From an uncultured euryarchaeote (GTDB lineage Archaea > Thermoplasmatota > Poseidoniia > Poseidoniales > Thalassarchaeaceae): a stretch of DNA of 53,394 nt. Positions 32,940 through 40,982 of the stretch are shown piece by piece. Position 1 is the stretch's first letter. The number at the start of each line of letters is the position of its first letter. A program made the translations under genes and the position numbers. Below the pieces are notes generated by a model. It saw only the letters and a list, made by a program, of their open reading frames with translations. It ran no database searches and was not told where the DNA came from. The stretch lies in assembly GCA_937876055.1 (NCBI GenBank), contig CALEIW010000242.1, forward strand, positions 1 through 53,394, written 5' to 3'.

Positions 32940-35813
32940 ATGGTATACGATTCGGCGGAAATTGAGACGCGCTGGCAGGCTCGCTGGCGTGACGCCCGCG
33001 TATTCGATGCAGAAGTAGACGATTCTCGTGAGAAATTCTACTGCCTCGAGATGTTCCCATATCCATCTGGCTACATGCACATGGGCCACGTAAGAAATTA
33101 CTCGATTGGCGATGCCATGGCTCGTTTCCAGCGCTTGATGGGAAAGAATGTCCTCTATCCGATGGGATACGACTCATTCGGAATGCCCGCCGAGAACGCT
33201 GCCAAGAAAGAGGGGGGGCATCCTCACAGCGTCACTGAGAGAAATATCGAGATGATCCGAGCCGATCAGGAAAGAATGGGATATTCATACGACTGGAGGC
33301 GAATGTTTGCGACTTCCACACCGGAATATTATCGCTGGAATCAAGAATTATTCCTTCGATTCAACGAAGCCGGTTTGGTAGAAAGGAGATTCGCACCAGT
33401 CAATTGGTGCGATGATTGTGATACAGTTCTTGCAAATGAGCAAGTCAAGAATAATCGTTGTTGGCGTTGTGGTCTTGAGGTAGTCCAGAAGGATATGGCG
33501 CAGTGGTTCTTGCGCATGACAAAGTATGCTGACGAATTATTGGATGAATTAGACCACATCGAATTTCCAGAGAACGTCAAAGCGATGCAGCGAAACTGGA
33601 TTGGCCGTTCACATGGTGCCCACATAGAATTCCCTGTGGTCGGTAATGTAGAAGGTGAATCCGCTAGCATTGGTGCATTTACAACCCGTCCAGATACAAT
33701 TTTCGGAGTCACTTTCGTTACTCTATCTCCTGAACATCCACTCTGTGAGCCACTAGTAAGTGGAACCGAATATGAACAGGCTTGGAGAGATTTGGCAGAG
33801 GAGTGCGCTCGAATGACTGAATTTGAGCGAATCAATATGTTGAAACAAAAGAAAGGAGTTCCTCTTGGTAGATTTGCAACTAATCCAATTACCGGAGAAG
33901 AAGTTCCAATTTTTGCTGGTAACTTTGTTGTTGCAAGCTATGGAACCGGTGCTGTGATGGCGGTTCCAGGGCACGATCAGCGAGATTACGACTTCGCCAA
34001 GAAATACGGACTTGAAATCAAACCTGTCCTATCAAGGAATGAGGGCGGTGAAGGAGTTGAAGAGAATCCTGTATTCGATGGATTAGGATGGATGGTCAAC
34101 TCAACCATAGAAGGATTCGATGGTCTATTCGGTAATGATGCAAAGACTGCGGTAATATCAGCCTTAGAAGAAAAAGGAGCGGGCCATGGCTCCACTGAAT
34201 ATCGGCTGAAAGATTGGTTACTTAGCCGCCAACGCTTCTGGGGAACTCCAATTCCAATGTTACATTGTGATTCTTGTGGAGTAGTTCCAGTCCCCTACGA
34301 ACAACTACCTGTAGAGCTGCCTTTGGATGTGACTTTTAGTTGGGAAGAGAGTGGTAATCCACTAGCTCGCAGTGAATCCTTCCTTACTACAACTTGTCCG
34401 CAGTGCAACGGTCCTGCACGCAGAGAGACCGATACAATGGATACATTTTATGATTCATCTTGGTACTTTATGAGATTCGTCGATTCATCAAATGACTCAG
34501 CACCATTCGATCGTGAAGCAGTAGATTACTGGATGAATGGAGGGGTTGACTTGTACATTGGGGGTATTGAACACGCCGTCATGCATCTTCTCTATGCCAG
34601 ATTCTTCACAAAGGCTACTCGCGATCTAGGTATGAATGAGGTCAGCGAGCCATTCGGGCGCTTAGTCTGTCAGGGTATGCTCAACGCACCCGCGCCATTC
34701 TGTGTAGATTGTAATACCGAGTATCACATAGATAATTTCGGAGGAGATTGCCCCAATTGTGGACAAGGATTGGGCTCACGTTCCGCCAAGATGAGCAAGA
34801 GTCTCGGCAATACCGTAAGCCCAGGAGAAATGGTGGACCGATTCGGTGCTGACACAGTCCGTCTGTTCATTCTCTTCGGTGCCAACCCAGAGGCTGGAAT
34901 GGATTGGTCAGACAATGCTGTAATTGCAAATCATAAGCAAGTTTGTTCAATAATCGATGCCTTCAATCACGGAATTTCCCTTTCTGACTCCCCCGGTCCG
35001 ATGGATTCCTGGTTACTGGCTCGCCTTAGGGTCAATCAGAATCGTTGGCGAGAGTGTATGGAAGCTGTAAGCCTTCGAGAAGGAGTCATGGCAAGTCACT
35101 TTGAGATGTTGTCTGATTGGCATTGGTATTTGCGAAGAGGAGGTGCAAATAGAGACACTGCGCGCCAATACCTTCGCGGATGGGCACCAATGTTGGCGCC
35201 AGCAACTCCGCATATAGCAGAAGAATTCTGGTCAGAACTTTCGATGGGTGAAGCATCCGATATGTTGGCGACACATGAAATGAAGTTCTACTCGGGTGAG
35301 GAAAATGATGCTAGTATCCTTGCTAGAGAATCTTACCTACGTGGAGTAATTGAATCGGCCCGTAACCTAAGGGGGCTAGCAGAACGTCACTCTGATGCGG
35401 AAATTTCAGGAGTTGTAATTCAAACCGCGCCATCTTGGAAGGTTGAGTTATCGCGTGAAGCGGTAAATTTGGCGAACGAAGATTTTGATTTCAAAGCAAA
35501 AGGCCAAGATCATCTGAAGTCTATGCCAATTTTTGAGAATGAGTCCTTGAGGGGAGAAATATTCCAAACATGGATGGCCTTGACCATGGGATCGAAGAAG
35601 AAAAGAGGCCGAATACACACTTGGGCCGAAGGTGAGAAAGAATTAGTTTCGAGTGGACTCGATGAAAGTGAAATAATCAATTCGGCTTCTGACTTTATTG
35701 CGACTGTGTTGGAGGTCAAATCGGTTGTCGCATATCCGGTCGGCGAAGGTGAAGATATTGGAGGAAAGGCACGCTTCGCTTTCCCATTGGAGCCTGGTGT
35801 CGCCTTTGTCTGA
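32940..35813 (+). CDS. leuS: Leucyl-tRNA synthetase, bacterial type
   Basis: This 957-residue class I synthetase charges tRNA-Leu. It has FPYPSGYMHMGH with HMGH at residues 47-50, KMSKS near residue 617, a zinc motif CDDCDTVL...CWRCG, and an editing domain with TTRPDTIFG (conserved Thr-rich strand) and GTGAVMAVPGHDQRDYDFA. The order and the DWLLSRQRFWGTPIPM block are those of bacterial-type LeuRS. Most archaea have a different arrangement, although some, including halophiles, have the bacterial kind. There is no strong ribosome site before ATG 32940, only GTGAAG, which fits a regulated or reinitiated start. Confidence 0.95.
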   Translation: MVYDSAEIETRWQARWRDARVFDAEVDDSREKFYCLEMFPYPSGYMHMGHVRNYSIGDAMARFQRLMGKNVLYPMGYDSFGMPAENAAKKEGGHPHSVTERNIEMIRADQERMGYSYDWRRMFATSTPEYYRWNQELFLRFNEAGLVERRFAPVNWCDDCDTVLANEQVKNNRCWRCGLEVVQKDMAQWFLRMTKYADELLDELDHIEFPENVKAMQRNWIGRSHGAHIEFPVVGNVEGESASIGAFTTRPDTIFGVTFVTLSPEHPLCEPLVSGTEYEQAWRDLAEECARMTEFERINMLKQKKGVPLGRFATNPITGEEVPIFAGNFVVASYGTGAVMAVPGHDQRDYDFAKKYGLEIKPVLSRNEGGEGVEENPVFDGLGWMVNSTIEGFDGLFGNDAKTAVISALEEKGAGHGSTEYRLKDWLLSRQRFWGTPIPMLHCDSCGVVPVPYEQLPVELPLDVTFSWEESGNPLARSESFLTTTCPQCNGPARRETDTMDTFYDSSWYFMRFVDSSNDSAPFDREAVDYWMNGGVDLYIGGIEHAVMHLLYARFFTKATRDLGMNEVSEPFGRLVCQGMLNAPAPFCVDCNTEYHIDNFGGDCPNCGQGLGSRSAKMSKSLGNTVSPGEMVDRFGADTVRLFILFGANPEAGMDWSDNAVIANHKQVCSIIDAFNHGISLSDSPGPMDSWLLARLRVNQNRWRECMEAVSLREGVMASHFEMLSDWHWYLRRGGANRDTARQYLRGWAPMLAPATPHIAEEFWSELSMGEASDMLATHEMKFYSGEENDASILARESYLRGVIESARNLRGLAERHSDAEISGVVIQTAPSWKVELSREAVNLANEDFDFKAKGQDHLKSMPIFENESLRGEIFQTWMALTMGSKKKRGRIHTWAEGEKELVSSGLDESEIINSASDFIATVLEVKSVVAYPVGEGEDIGGKARFAFPLEPGVAFV

Positions 35814-35824
35814 GAGTGTTGGTT

Positions 35825-36181
35825 ATGGGCTCTCAGTACACCGTTCTAATCGATGGATATTGCCCGGTTTGTACTGGCTGGGCTGCTTTCATCAACAAGC
35901 GAGATTCATCAAATAGATTCTCGGTTGTGGCCCAAGAGACCACCGAGGGTGAAGAAGTTCTAAGCAATCTCCCAGAAAAAATGAGAGAACTTGACTCAGT
36001 GTTTCTAATCGATGAATCTGGTAAATGGTATGCTCAATCTTCAGCAGTGATTCGCATTCTTCTTGGCCTTGGTTTCCCCTATAATTTTGGGGCAATCATT
36101 TGGTTCGTTCCGAGCCCAATACGTAATTTTGCTTACGACCTATATGCTCGTAATCGAAACAGAAATTCCAGAAATTCATGA
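35825..36181 (+). CDS. DCC-family (DUF393) thiol-disulfide oxidoreductase-like protein
   Basis: This 118-residue protein starts with YTVLIDGYCPVCTGWAAFINKRD, which follows the DUF393 pattern (F-DG-C-C--). The usual DxxCxxC is DGYCPVC here. Later SVFLIDESGKWYAQSSAVIRILLGLGFPYNFG and VPSPIRNFAYDLYARNRNR match the family (S.A.l.il..lg.p, +d..Y...A.nR). The function is unproven, and a thioredoxin-like redox role is assumed from the CxxC. It starts 11 nt after leuS. Confidence 0.85.
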   Translation: MGSQYTVLIDGYCPVCTGWAAFINKRDSSNRFSVVAQETTEGEEVLSNLPEKMRELDSVFLIDESGKWYAQSSAVIRILLGLGFPYNFGAIIWFVPSPIRNFAYDLYARNRNRNSRNS

Positions 36182-36241
36182 TTTGAAATCGGGCTTCTTT
36201 AGCGCGAGGGTTCATGGACGTCCGACATCTCGCAAGTCCCG

Positions 36242-37297
36242 TTGAGCGAGAAAAAAGAAGGTGGAGGCCGCCGCAGAAGGCGTCGGTCTCGAAGGAAGCC
36301 GACTAATGGTGCCGATTCTAGGCCATGGTCGCAAGGTGATCCCGATGCTGTTGAGCAAGCCTTAGCTCGGTTCAATCAGTCACCACCTCCGATGGGAATA
36401 CCGGAATCAATAGACCCTCCTCCAAGAGAAAGACAATTGAAGTGGAGAACTAATGCAGTTCCAAAAAATATCCAAAAGAAAGTAGGCAACATTGTCTGTA
36501 AACCAGGGGAATTCGGCTTCCTTCCCGAAGAAAGAGTCGACGAAATTAGAGGTCAAATAGACCATCTTCCAATAACCATAGAACAGGCACTTTCGCTTCG
36601 CGGTGCCTTGAATCAAGAAAAGAGTGTACATTCACACGGACGCTTGATGCGAAATGCAAACCAATTACGAAGACGATACGATAAGGGCGAGGGAGTACTG
36701 ACTCTTTCTCAACGATTTGATGCACCTCCAGTCAATACATTCAGGGCGATATTAAGCGGCCGGGGGTGGTCAAAGAATCGAATCAAAGAGACTCTGAAAA
36801 ATCCAGACAGAATGAACAAACGTGACCAAGAGGAATTTTCCAAAGCTGAAGATGCAGACAAAGTAAGTTCAGTCAACCAATCGGATACACAAACTGCTGC
36901 TGAAGTGTTTGAAGATATTTTATGTGCATATTTCGATAATCTCGGAATCCGTTTTCGAAGGCAAGAGGATTTACTTCGAGAGCAGAAGGAAGCGGAAGGC
37001 CGAGCGGTAGTTACTCCCGACCTGCTGTTGCTTGATGATGTCAGAATCAATGGAGTTCCTTGTGCCTGGATTGATGCAAAGCACTTCTATGGGGCGGACC
37101 TAAGATTCCCTCGAAAGAAGACTCAGAAACAGGTTAACAGATATGTCAACGAATATGGCCAGGGAGCAATCGTGTATAGACACGGATTTACTGGTTCCTT
37201 AGTTCAAAGAGGTGCAATTTTACTCGACGCTAGCCCTCTAGATTTGACTCCACTTGACGAGTTCCACGAAAAGCGAGCTGGCGGCTCACATTCATGA
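36242..37297 (+). CDS. TPD-motif nuclease-like protein, homologue of human CDIN1 (C15orf41)
   Basis: This 351-residue protein starts at a TTG. Residues 8-20 are an Arg-rich run (GGRRRRRRSRRK). A helical middle has HSHGRLMRNANQLRRRYDKGEGVLTLSQRFDAPPVNTFRAILSGRGWSKNRIKETL, which looks like two helix-turn-helix units. The C-terminal domain carries the TPD motif (about residues 258-260, VTPDLLL), WIDAKHFYGAD near 278 (the D/E-x-K of PD-(D/E)XK nucleases) and YGQGAIVYRHGF. This matches the TPD family whose human member is mutated in dyserythropoietic anaemia. It ends overlapping the convergent pantoate kinase gene by 6 nt. Confidence 0.8.
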   Translation: MSEKKEGGGRRRRRRSRRKPTNGADSRPWSQGDPDAVEQALARFNQSPPPMGIPESIDPPPRERQLKWRTNAVPKNIQKKVGNIVCKPGEFGFLPEERVDEIRGQIDHLPITIEQALSLRGALNQEKSVHSHGRLMRNANQLRRRYDKGEGVLTLSQRFDAPPVNTFRAILSGRGWSKNRIKETLKNPDRMNKRDQEEFSKAEDADKVSSVNQSDTQTAAEVFEDILCAYFDNLGIRFRRQEDLLREQKEAEGRAVVTPDLLLLDDVRINGVPCAWIDAKHFYGADLRFPRKKTQKQVNRYVNEYGQGAIVYRHGFTGSLVQRGAILLDASPLDLTPLDEFHEKRAGGSHS

Positions 37298-38266
37298 TAG
37301 TGGCCCGAGTTGAGTTAGAGTAACATCCAACCCTTCTTCGGTTAATTCCGACAATAAATTCTCTAGGGAAATCTCCTTTGAAAGATCTCGCGGAACAATG
37401 GCAATACTTTCTCCTAACATACACAACAAAACCGATGTATCTGTTTCCAAACCGGCTCTCAGTGAGACATTTTTTCCTTTCTCTACCAATTCAGAACGAG
37501 ATGCATCATCACTTAGCCCAGATTGTTTTGAAAATGCCTCTGCTGAGTTGAGAAGTTCGCCCCATCGAGAATTGTTCCAAGAGCCCTCTGATAGTTTTTC
37601 CATTTGTTTTCTTCCGGCCTCTGTAATCGACTGTTTCCAACCATCATCGTCAATATATTCCGATGTATGTCTTCCGGGGTTTGCCCGCCAAGCCAAAACT
37701 ACAGGAATCGATTCTGTCCAACCTTCGGATTGACCAGGTCCATTCAATAGATCAGGGCCCGAATAGGGAGAGCCTGGGCTCAATCTACGCTCTACTCCTC
37801 CAGCGGCTAGTGCAGTAACATCTCCGAGCCCGGTTGAATTCTGCCTCTCAACCATATGAGCGATAGCAAGAGATCTCCGAAAACTCTCCTCGTGGGGTAA
37901 TCCAAGTGCTCTTTGGAATGCAGAGGCGGCGGCAATTGCGCCGGCGGCCGACATTCCAAATCCTTGTGAGGATGGTAATTTGTTTCTAATCGCAATTTCC
38001 CAACTATAGTCTAAAATCGCCGAAATTTGCTCACTAAGCAAGTCTAATACCTGCTGGAAAATCTTTGAATCTCCATTTCCATCTAGCAGTTTTACTTCTA
38101 GGGAATAATCACCTAATTCCCCTCTAGCGATGGCTTCTGCTCCATCATTCAGGCACAACCCAGCGCCCAAACTACCTTGCTTAATGAGATCCTCATCCAT
38201 GTCTTCGACTGTGAACAATAGTGTGACGTGGCCCCCGCAGGTGCCTCTACCCAAGACCGCAGTCAT
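37292..38266 (-). CDS. Pantoate kinase (GHMP family), archaeal CoA synthesis
   Basis: This 324-residue GHMP kinase has the phosphate loop LPSSQGFGMSAAGAIAAASAF (family PSSQGFGMSAAGAL) typical of archaeal pantoate kinase, plus ERQNSTGLGDVTALAAGGVERR. In archaea pantoate is phosphorylated first and then joined to beta-alanine; the partner phosphopantothenate synthetase is not in the window. It follows rpoD by about 40 nt in the ribosomal operon direction, so it may be its last gene. Confidence 0.88.
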   Translation of the reverse strand: MTAVLGRGTCGGHVTLLFTVEDMDEDLIKQGSLGAGLCLNDGAEAIARGELGDYSLEVKLLDGNGDSKIFQQVLDLLSEQISAILDYSWEIAIRNKLPSSQGFGMSAAGAIAAASAFQRALGLPHEESFRRSLAIAHMVERQNSTGLGDVTALAAGGVERRLSPGSPYSGPDLLNGPGQSEGWTESIPVVLAWRANPGRHTSEYIDDDGWKQSITEAGRKQMEKLSEGSWNNSRWGELLNSAEAFSKQSGLSDDASRSELVEKGKNVSLRAGLETDTSVLLCMLGESIAIVPRDLSKEISLENLLSELTEEGLDVTLTQLGPLS

Positions 38267-38308
38267 ATGCCTTCATCTCCGAGGCACTGCAAGAATGCTA
38301 CGTCGGCA

Positions 38309-39301
38309 TCAGAGAACAGCTTTCAGGTCGTCTCCAAGAGAACTGAATGTCTCTGATAGAGATGAGGAAGCCAACTCAAGTGCAGTTTGTGGGCTCATTG
38401 AACCATCTGTTTCGAAGTTAAAGATGAACTCTCCAGGTACATCTTCGATTGTGATTGCATCCTTGAATTCGGTCTGTATCTCTGTTCCATCACCAACATG
38501 GTGAAGTTCCTTTGCGAGAGTCTCAACCTTTTCAATATCCTCGAGGCGTCCATCTTTATCGAAATCCTTTGCATTGATTGTGAGGTTCAAATCCCAGAGA
38601 ATTTTTGCTTTGGTCTTGTTATTCAAGACTCCAACTTGCCTTGGTACGAAAGTAACACCGCAAACAGGTGACCACTTTGCATGCTGGCTTCCGCGACCCA
38701 TTACTGCGGTAGCGTAGAATTCCAGCATCTGTCCCTTGTACAACTTAGTAATTGGAATAGATCTGTAGTGTTCTGGAATCTCAAGACTTTGATCACCCAA
38801 GTAAATCATGTCACCTGCGGTAACGGTCATTCCCTCTTCGGTTCCAAATGCCTTGCAAGTGTATATCATGTTACAAGTAGGACATCCGCGGTCTTCTGGG
38901 ACCAAATCCTTGCAAGTAGGACAGGTTTCCTCGTAATGGAACATCTTGTGGTCGGTTGGAATTGGAATCATTGCAAGGCGCTGAGCCACCATCTCATCTG
39001 GTAGCGCACCGTTGGTTTCCCAAACAGTGTAGTCAACGCCTTCTTGAGCCAACTTCTTTTCACACTGATTGCAACCTGAACCTCCAGATGATTCACGGGC
39101 TGCAGCAGCAGGATTGAGGTGTCCACAAGATAGACATAGGTCAAATGAACCCATCTGGAAGCGAACAGTCTCAATTGCCATCTTTGGAGTTTCTGACATC
39201 ATAGTTCGGCGAAGGGCGTTTGCAAATGCACGATCGCTATCTTTAATCAAGAGCTTAGCATTCTCTGTTCCCATATCTAGAACTTCTATTTTCACCATCA
39301 T
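38309..39301 (-). CDS. rpoD: DNA-directed RNA polymerase subunit D with an extra zinc-ribbon insertion
   Basis: This 330-residue subunit is the archaeal alpha-like RNA polymerase assembly subunit. It has the alpha/D N-terminus (DRAFANALRRTMMSETPKMAIETVRF) and AQRLAMIPIPTD, KLYKGQMLEFYATAVMGRGSQHAKWSPV. Two cysteine groups are seen. Cys56, 59, 77 and 80 (CLSC...CNQC) form a ribbon inserted before YTVWETNGALPDEMVAQRL, where ordinary D subunits have a short strand. Cys127, 130, 140, 143 and 149 lie in the iron-sulfur domain region. D subunits are usually about 265 residues, so this one is long. GAGGTGAT just before ATG 39301/39298 supports the start. Confidence 0.93.
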   Translation of the reverse strand: MMVKIEVLDMGTENAKLLIKDSDRAFANALRRTMMSETPKMAIETVRFQMGSFDLCLSCGHLNPAAAARESSGGSGCNQCEKKLAQEGVDYTVWETNGALPDEMVAQRLAMIPIPTDHKMFHYEETCPTCKDLVPEDRGCPTCNMIYTCKAFGTEEGMTVTAGDMIYLGDQSLEIPEHYRSIPITKLYKGQMLEFYATAVMGRGSQHAKWSPVCGVTFVPRQVGVLNNKTKAKILWDLNLTINAKDFDKDGRLEDIEKVETLAKELHHVGDGTEIQTEFKDAITIEDVPGEFIFNFETDGSMSPQTALELASSSLSETFSSLGDDLKAVL

Positions 39302-39308
39302 AATCACC

Positions 39309-39689
39309 TCAGACCCTACGGCCTCTTCGGCCGCCCTTTTGCTTCGTCCCATTTGTTGGGATAGGAGTTACATCTTCGATTCGAGTGATTTGTACACCTG
39401 CACGAGTCAATGCACGGATAGCTGCAGTAGCACCAGGTGCACTGTGTGATCGGTTTCCACCAGCGCCTCGATACTTGACGATAACTTGGTCGAATTCTTT
39501 CTCGGCTAGCATTTCAGCAATCTTTTCAGCAGCCCTTGTTGCTGCAAACTGACCACCGGCATCGCTCCCCTTCTTGGTAACCTGCCCACCAGAAACCTTT
39601 GCCAAAGTCTCTGCTCCGGTAAGATCGGTGGCGGTAATTAGCACGTTGTTGTACGTACTGAAAATGTGTAAAACAGCCTTGTGACCCAT
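39309..39689 (-). CDS. rps11: Ribosomal protein S11 (uS11)
   Basis: This 126-residue small-subunit protein of the platform has HIFSTYNNVLITATDLTGAETLAKVSGGQ, GAGGNRSHSAPGATAAIRAL and the basic tail RIEDVTPIPTNGTKQKGGRRGRRV. The start ATG overlaps the rps4 stop by one base (TGATG), with GGAGG upstream; GTG 39692 is an alternative. Confidence 0.97.
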   Translation of the reverse strand: MGHKAVLHIFSTYNNVLITATDLTGAETLAKVSGGQVTKKGSDAGGQFAATRAAEKIAEMLAEKEFDQVIVKYRGAGGNRSHSAPGATAAIRALTRAGVQITRIEDVTPIPTNGTKQKGGRRGRRV

Positions 39690-40384
39690 CACTCATCGCC
39701 TCCCTCTTCTGGAATTGTTTCCTCGACTGTGGGCGCTTCCTCAGCATCAGCCTTAATTTGTTGAACAAACTCATCATTGTCAGTTGTTGCTCTAACTCCG
39801 CCGACTTCCTCGAGTTCATCTTCCTCAGTCTGTCTAGTCATTCTGAGTTGTTCCATCTCGACACGGAAGGGGTGGTTCTCATCTAGGTAAGGCGATGTTG
39901 CACTATACTGAAGGGATTCTTCCTCTTGTCGGAGAATCTTGTATCCAGGAACGGTCATCCTCTGTTCACCAATTGCGATGTGTCCATGGACAATCATATT
40001 TCGAGCAGCGCGCATAGATGGCGCTAGTCCACGGTAGTAAACAACTGATTGTAGTCTTCGAGCAAGCATGTGCTCTACGGTAATCTGCAGAACATCGTCA
40101 ACACTCGATCCCTCGGCTAGTAGCCCCTTACGAACAAGAGAATCGACCAAGTCGGTTTTCTCTCGGGCAAAGTGACCTTCTGAGGAATCAACTCTACCAA
40201 TGAGTTTCATCGCTTGGTTTCGGTGGCGTCGTAGGGCTGATTTCTCTCGCCAAATCTCGCGCATTCCACCAACCTTCTTCAGGCCGAATTGGTCCTTGAG
40301 GGCGTGTTCTTCCTCTATTCTAGCAGCCTTCCAAGGGTGTGTTGGAGTCTGTGTCTTAGGTCGTGCAAACTTAGGATGTCCCAT
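39689..40384 (-). CDS. rps4: Ribosomal protein S4 (uS4)
   Basis: This 231-residue protein binds 16S rRNA and helps start small-subunit assembly. It has the S4 RNA-binding domain (MLARRLQSVVYYRGLAPSMRAARNMIVHGHIAIGEQRMTVPGYKI) preceded by HPWKAARIEEEHALKDQFGLKKV. The tail of about 60 residues is strongly acidic and longer than usual. It is the second gene of the operon, between rps13 and rps11. Confidence 0.97.
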   Translation of the reverse strand: MGHPKFARPKTQTPTHPWKAARIEEEHALKDQFGLKKVGGMREIWREKSALRRHRNQAMKLIGRVDSSEGHFAREKTDLVDSLVRKGLLAEGSSVDDVLQITVEHMLARRLQSVVYYRGLAPSMRAARNMIVHGHIAIGEQRMTVPGYKILRQEEESLQYSATSPYLDENHPFRVEMEQLRMTRQTEEDELEEVGGVRATTDNDEFVQQIKADAEEAPTVEETIPEEGGDE

Positions 40385-40395
40385 ACTTCACCACC

Positions 40396-40863
40396 TCAAC
40401 TCTTCCTCTCCACACCGAGTGTGGTACCACTGCGACCATTACTGCGAAGACGCTGACCGCGAACCTTGTGGCCGCTGCGGTGGCGTATTCCGCGGTATGT
40501 CTTGATTGCAGCTAATCGTGCTACATCATCGTCTCGAGTCAATCGGACTTCTGTTCCGATGATGTGCGCGTCTTCGTTAGACTGCAAATCTCGCTGTCTG
40601 TTGACGAGCCACCAAGGCACGTTCAACGCATATTCGTCAATTGTTGTTCGAATCCTGTCTTGCTCTTCTTCGGTCAGATGACCTCCGAGTTTACTTCCAT
40701 CGATTCCTGCCATGCGACAAATCTGACCGGCCGATCGCTTTCCAACTCCGTTAATCGAAGTAAGTCCTTGTGCAATCGGTCGAAGACCATCGATATCAGA
40801 GTCTGCAAGCCTCAGGATGTAGGAGAAATCCTCTCCTAGTTCTGCTTCATTCACTTTTGCCAT
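40396..40863 (-). CDS. rps13: Ribosomal protein S13 (uS13)
   Basis: This 155-residue protein of the small-subunit head has FSYILRLADSDIDG, LTSINGVGKRSAGQICRMAGID (helix-hairpin-helix) and TYRGIRHRSGHKVRGQRLRSNGRSG. It is the first gene of the rps13-rps4-rps11-rpoD operon, an order conserved across archaea. The usual following genes (rpl18e, rpl13, rps9, rpoN) are absent, and pantoate kinase follows instead. The ATG is preceded by GGGGG about 10 nt away. Confidence 0.96.
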   Translation of the reverse strand: MAKVNEAELGEDFSYILRLADSDIDGLRPIAQGLTSINGVGKRSAGQICRMAGIDGSKLGGHLTEEEQDRIRTTIDEYALNVPWWLVNRQRDLQSNEDAHIIGTEVRLTRDDDVARLAAIKTYRGIRHRSGHKVRGQRLRSNGRSGTTLGVERKS

Positions 40864-40882
40864 AGTACGGTTCCCCCGTGTT

Positions 40883-40914
40883 CATCGGTTGCCCGATGGC
40901 CCTCATAGGGCATC
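40883..40914 (-). promoter_or_regulatory. Two mutually exclusive hairpins in the rps13 leader
   Basis: On the minus strand the leader contains CATCGG-GCAA-CCGATG (40898 down to 40883), with a GNRA loop. It also contains GATG-CCCT-ATG-AGGG-C-CATC (40914 down to 40895). They share the segment at 40895-40898, so only one can form at a time. Ribosomal operons are often controlled by their own products through such leaders. S4 or S13 could be the ligand, but that is a guess. Confidence 0.45.
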
Positions 40915-40949
40915 CCGCCGACCTGCCGTCCATATTTGAAGGAGACGGA

Positions 40950-40974
40950 CGCCCCTACGGGGCGATAAAATCGC
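40950..40974 (-). promoter_or_regulatory. rps13 operon promoter: TATA box inside overlapping dyads
   Basis: GATTTTATCG (minus strand, about 40964-40973) is a TATA-like element that lies within the perfect dyad GCGAT-3-ATCGC (40962-40974). A second perfect dyad, CGCCCC-3-GGGGCG, follows at 40950-40964 and overlaps it by three bases. The expected start site is near 40942, leaving an RNA leader of about 80 nt. Both dyads lie upstream of that start, so they may bind a regulator as DNA. Confidence 0.4.
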
Positions 40975-40982
40975 TAATCGAC

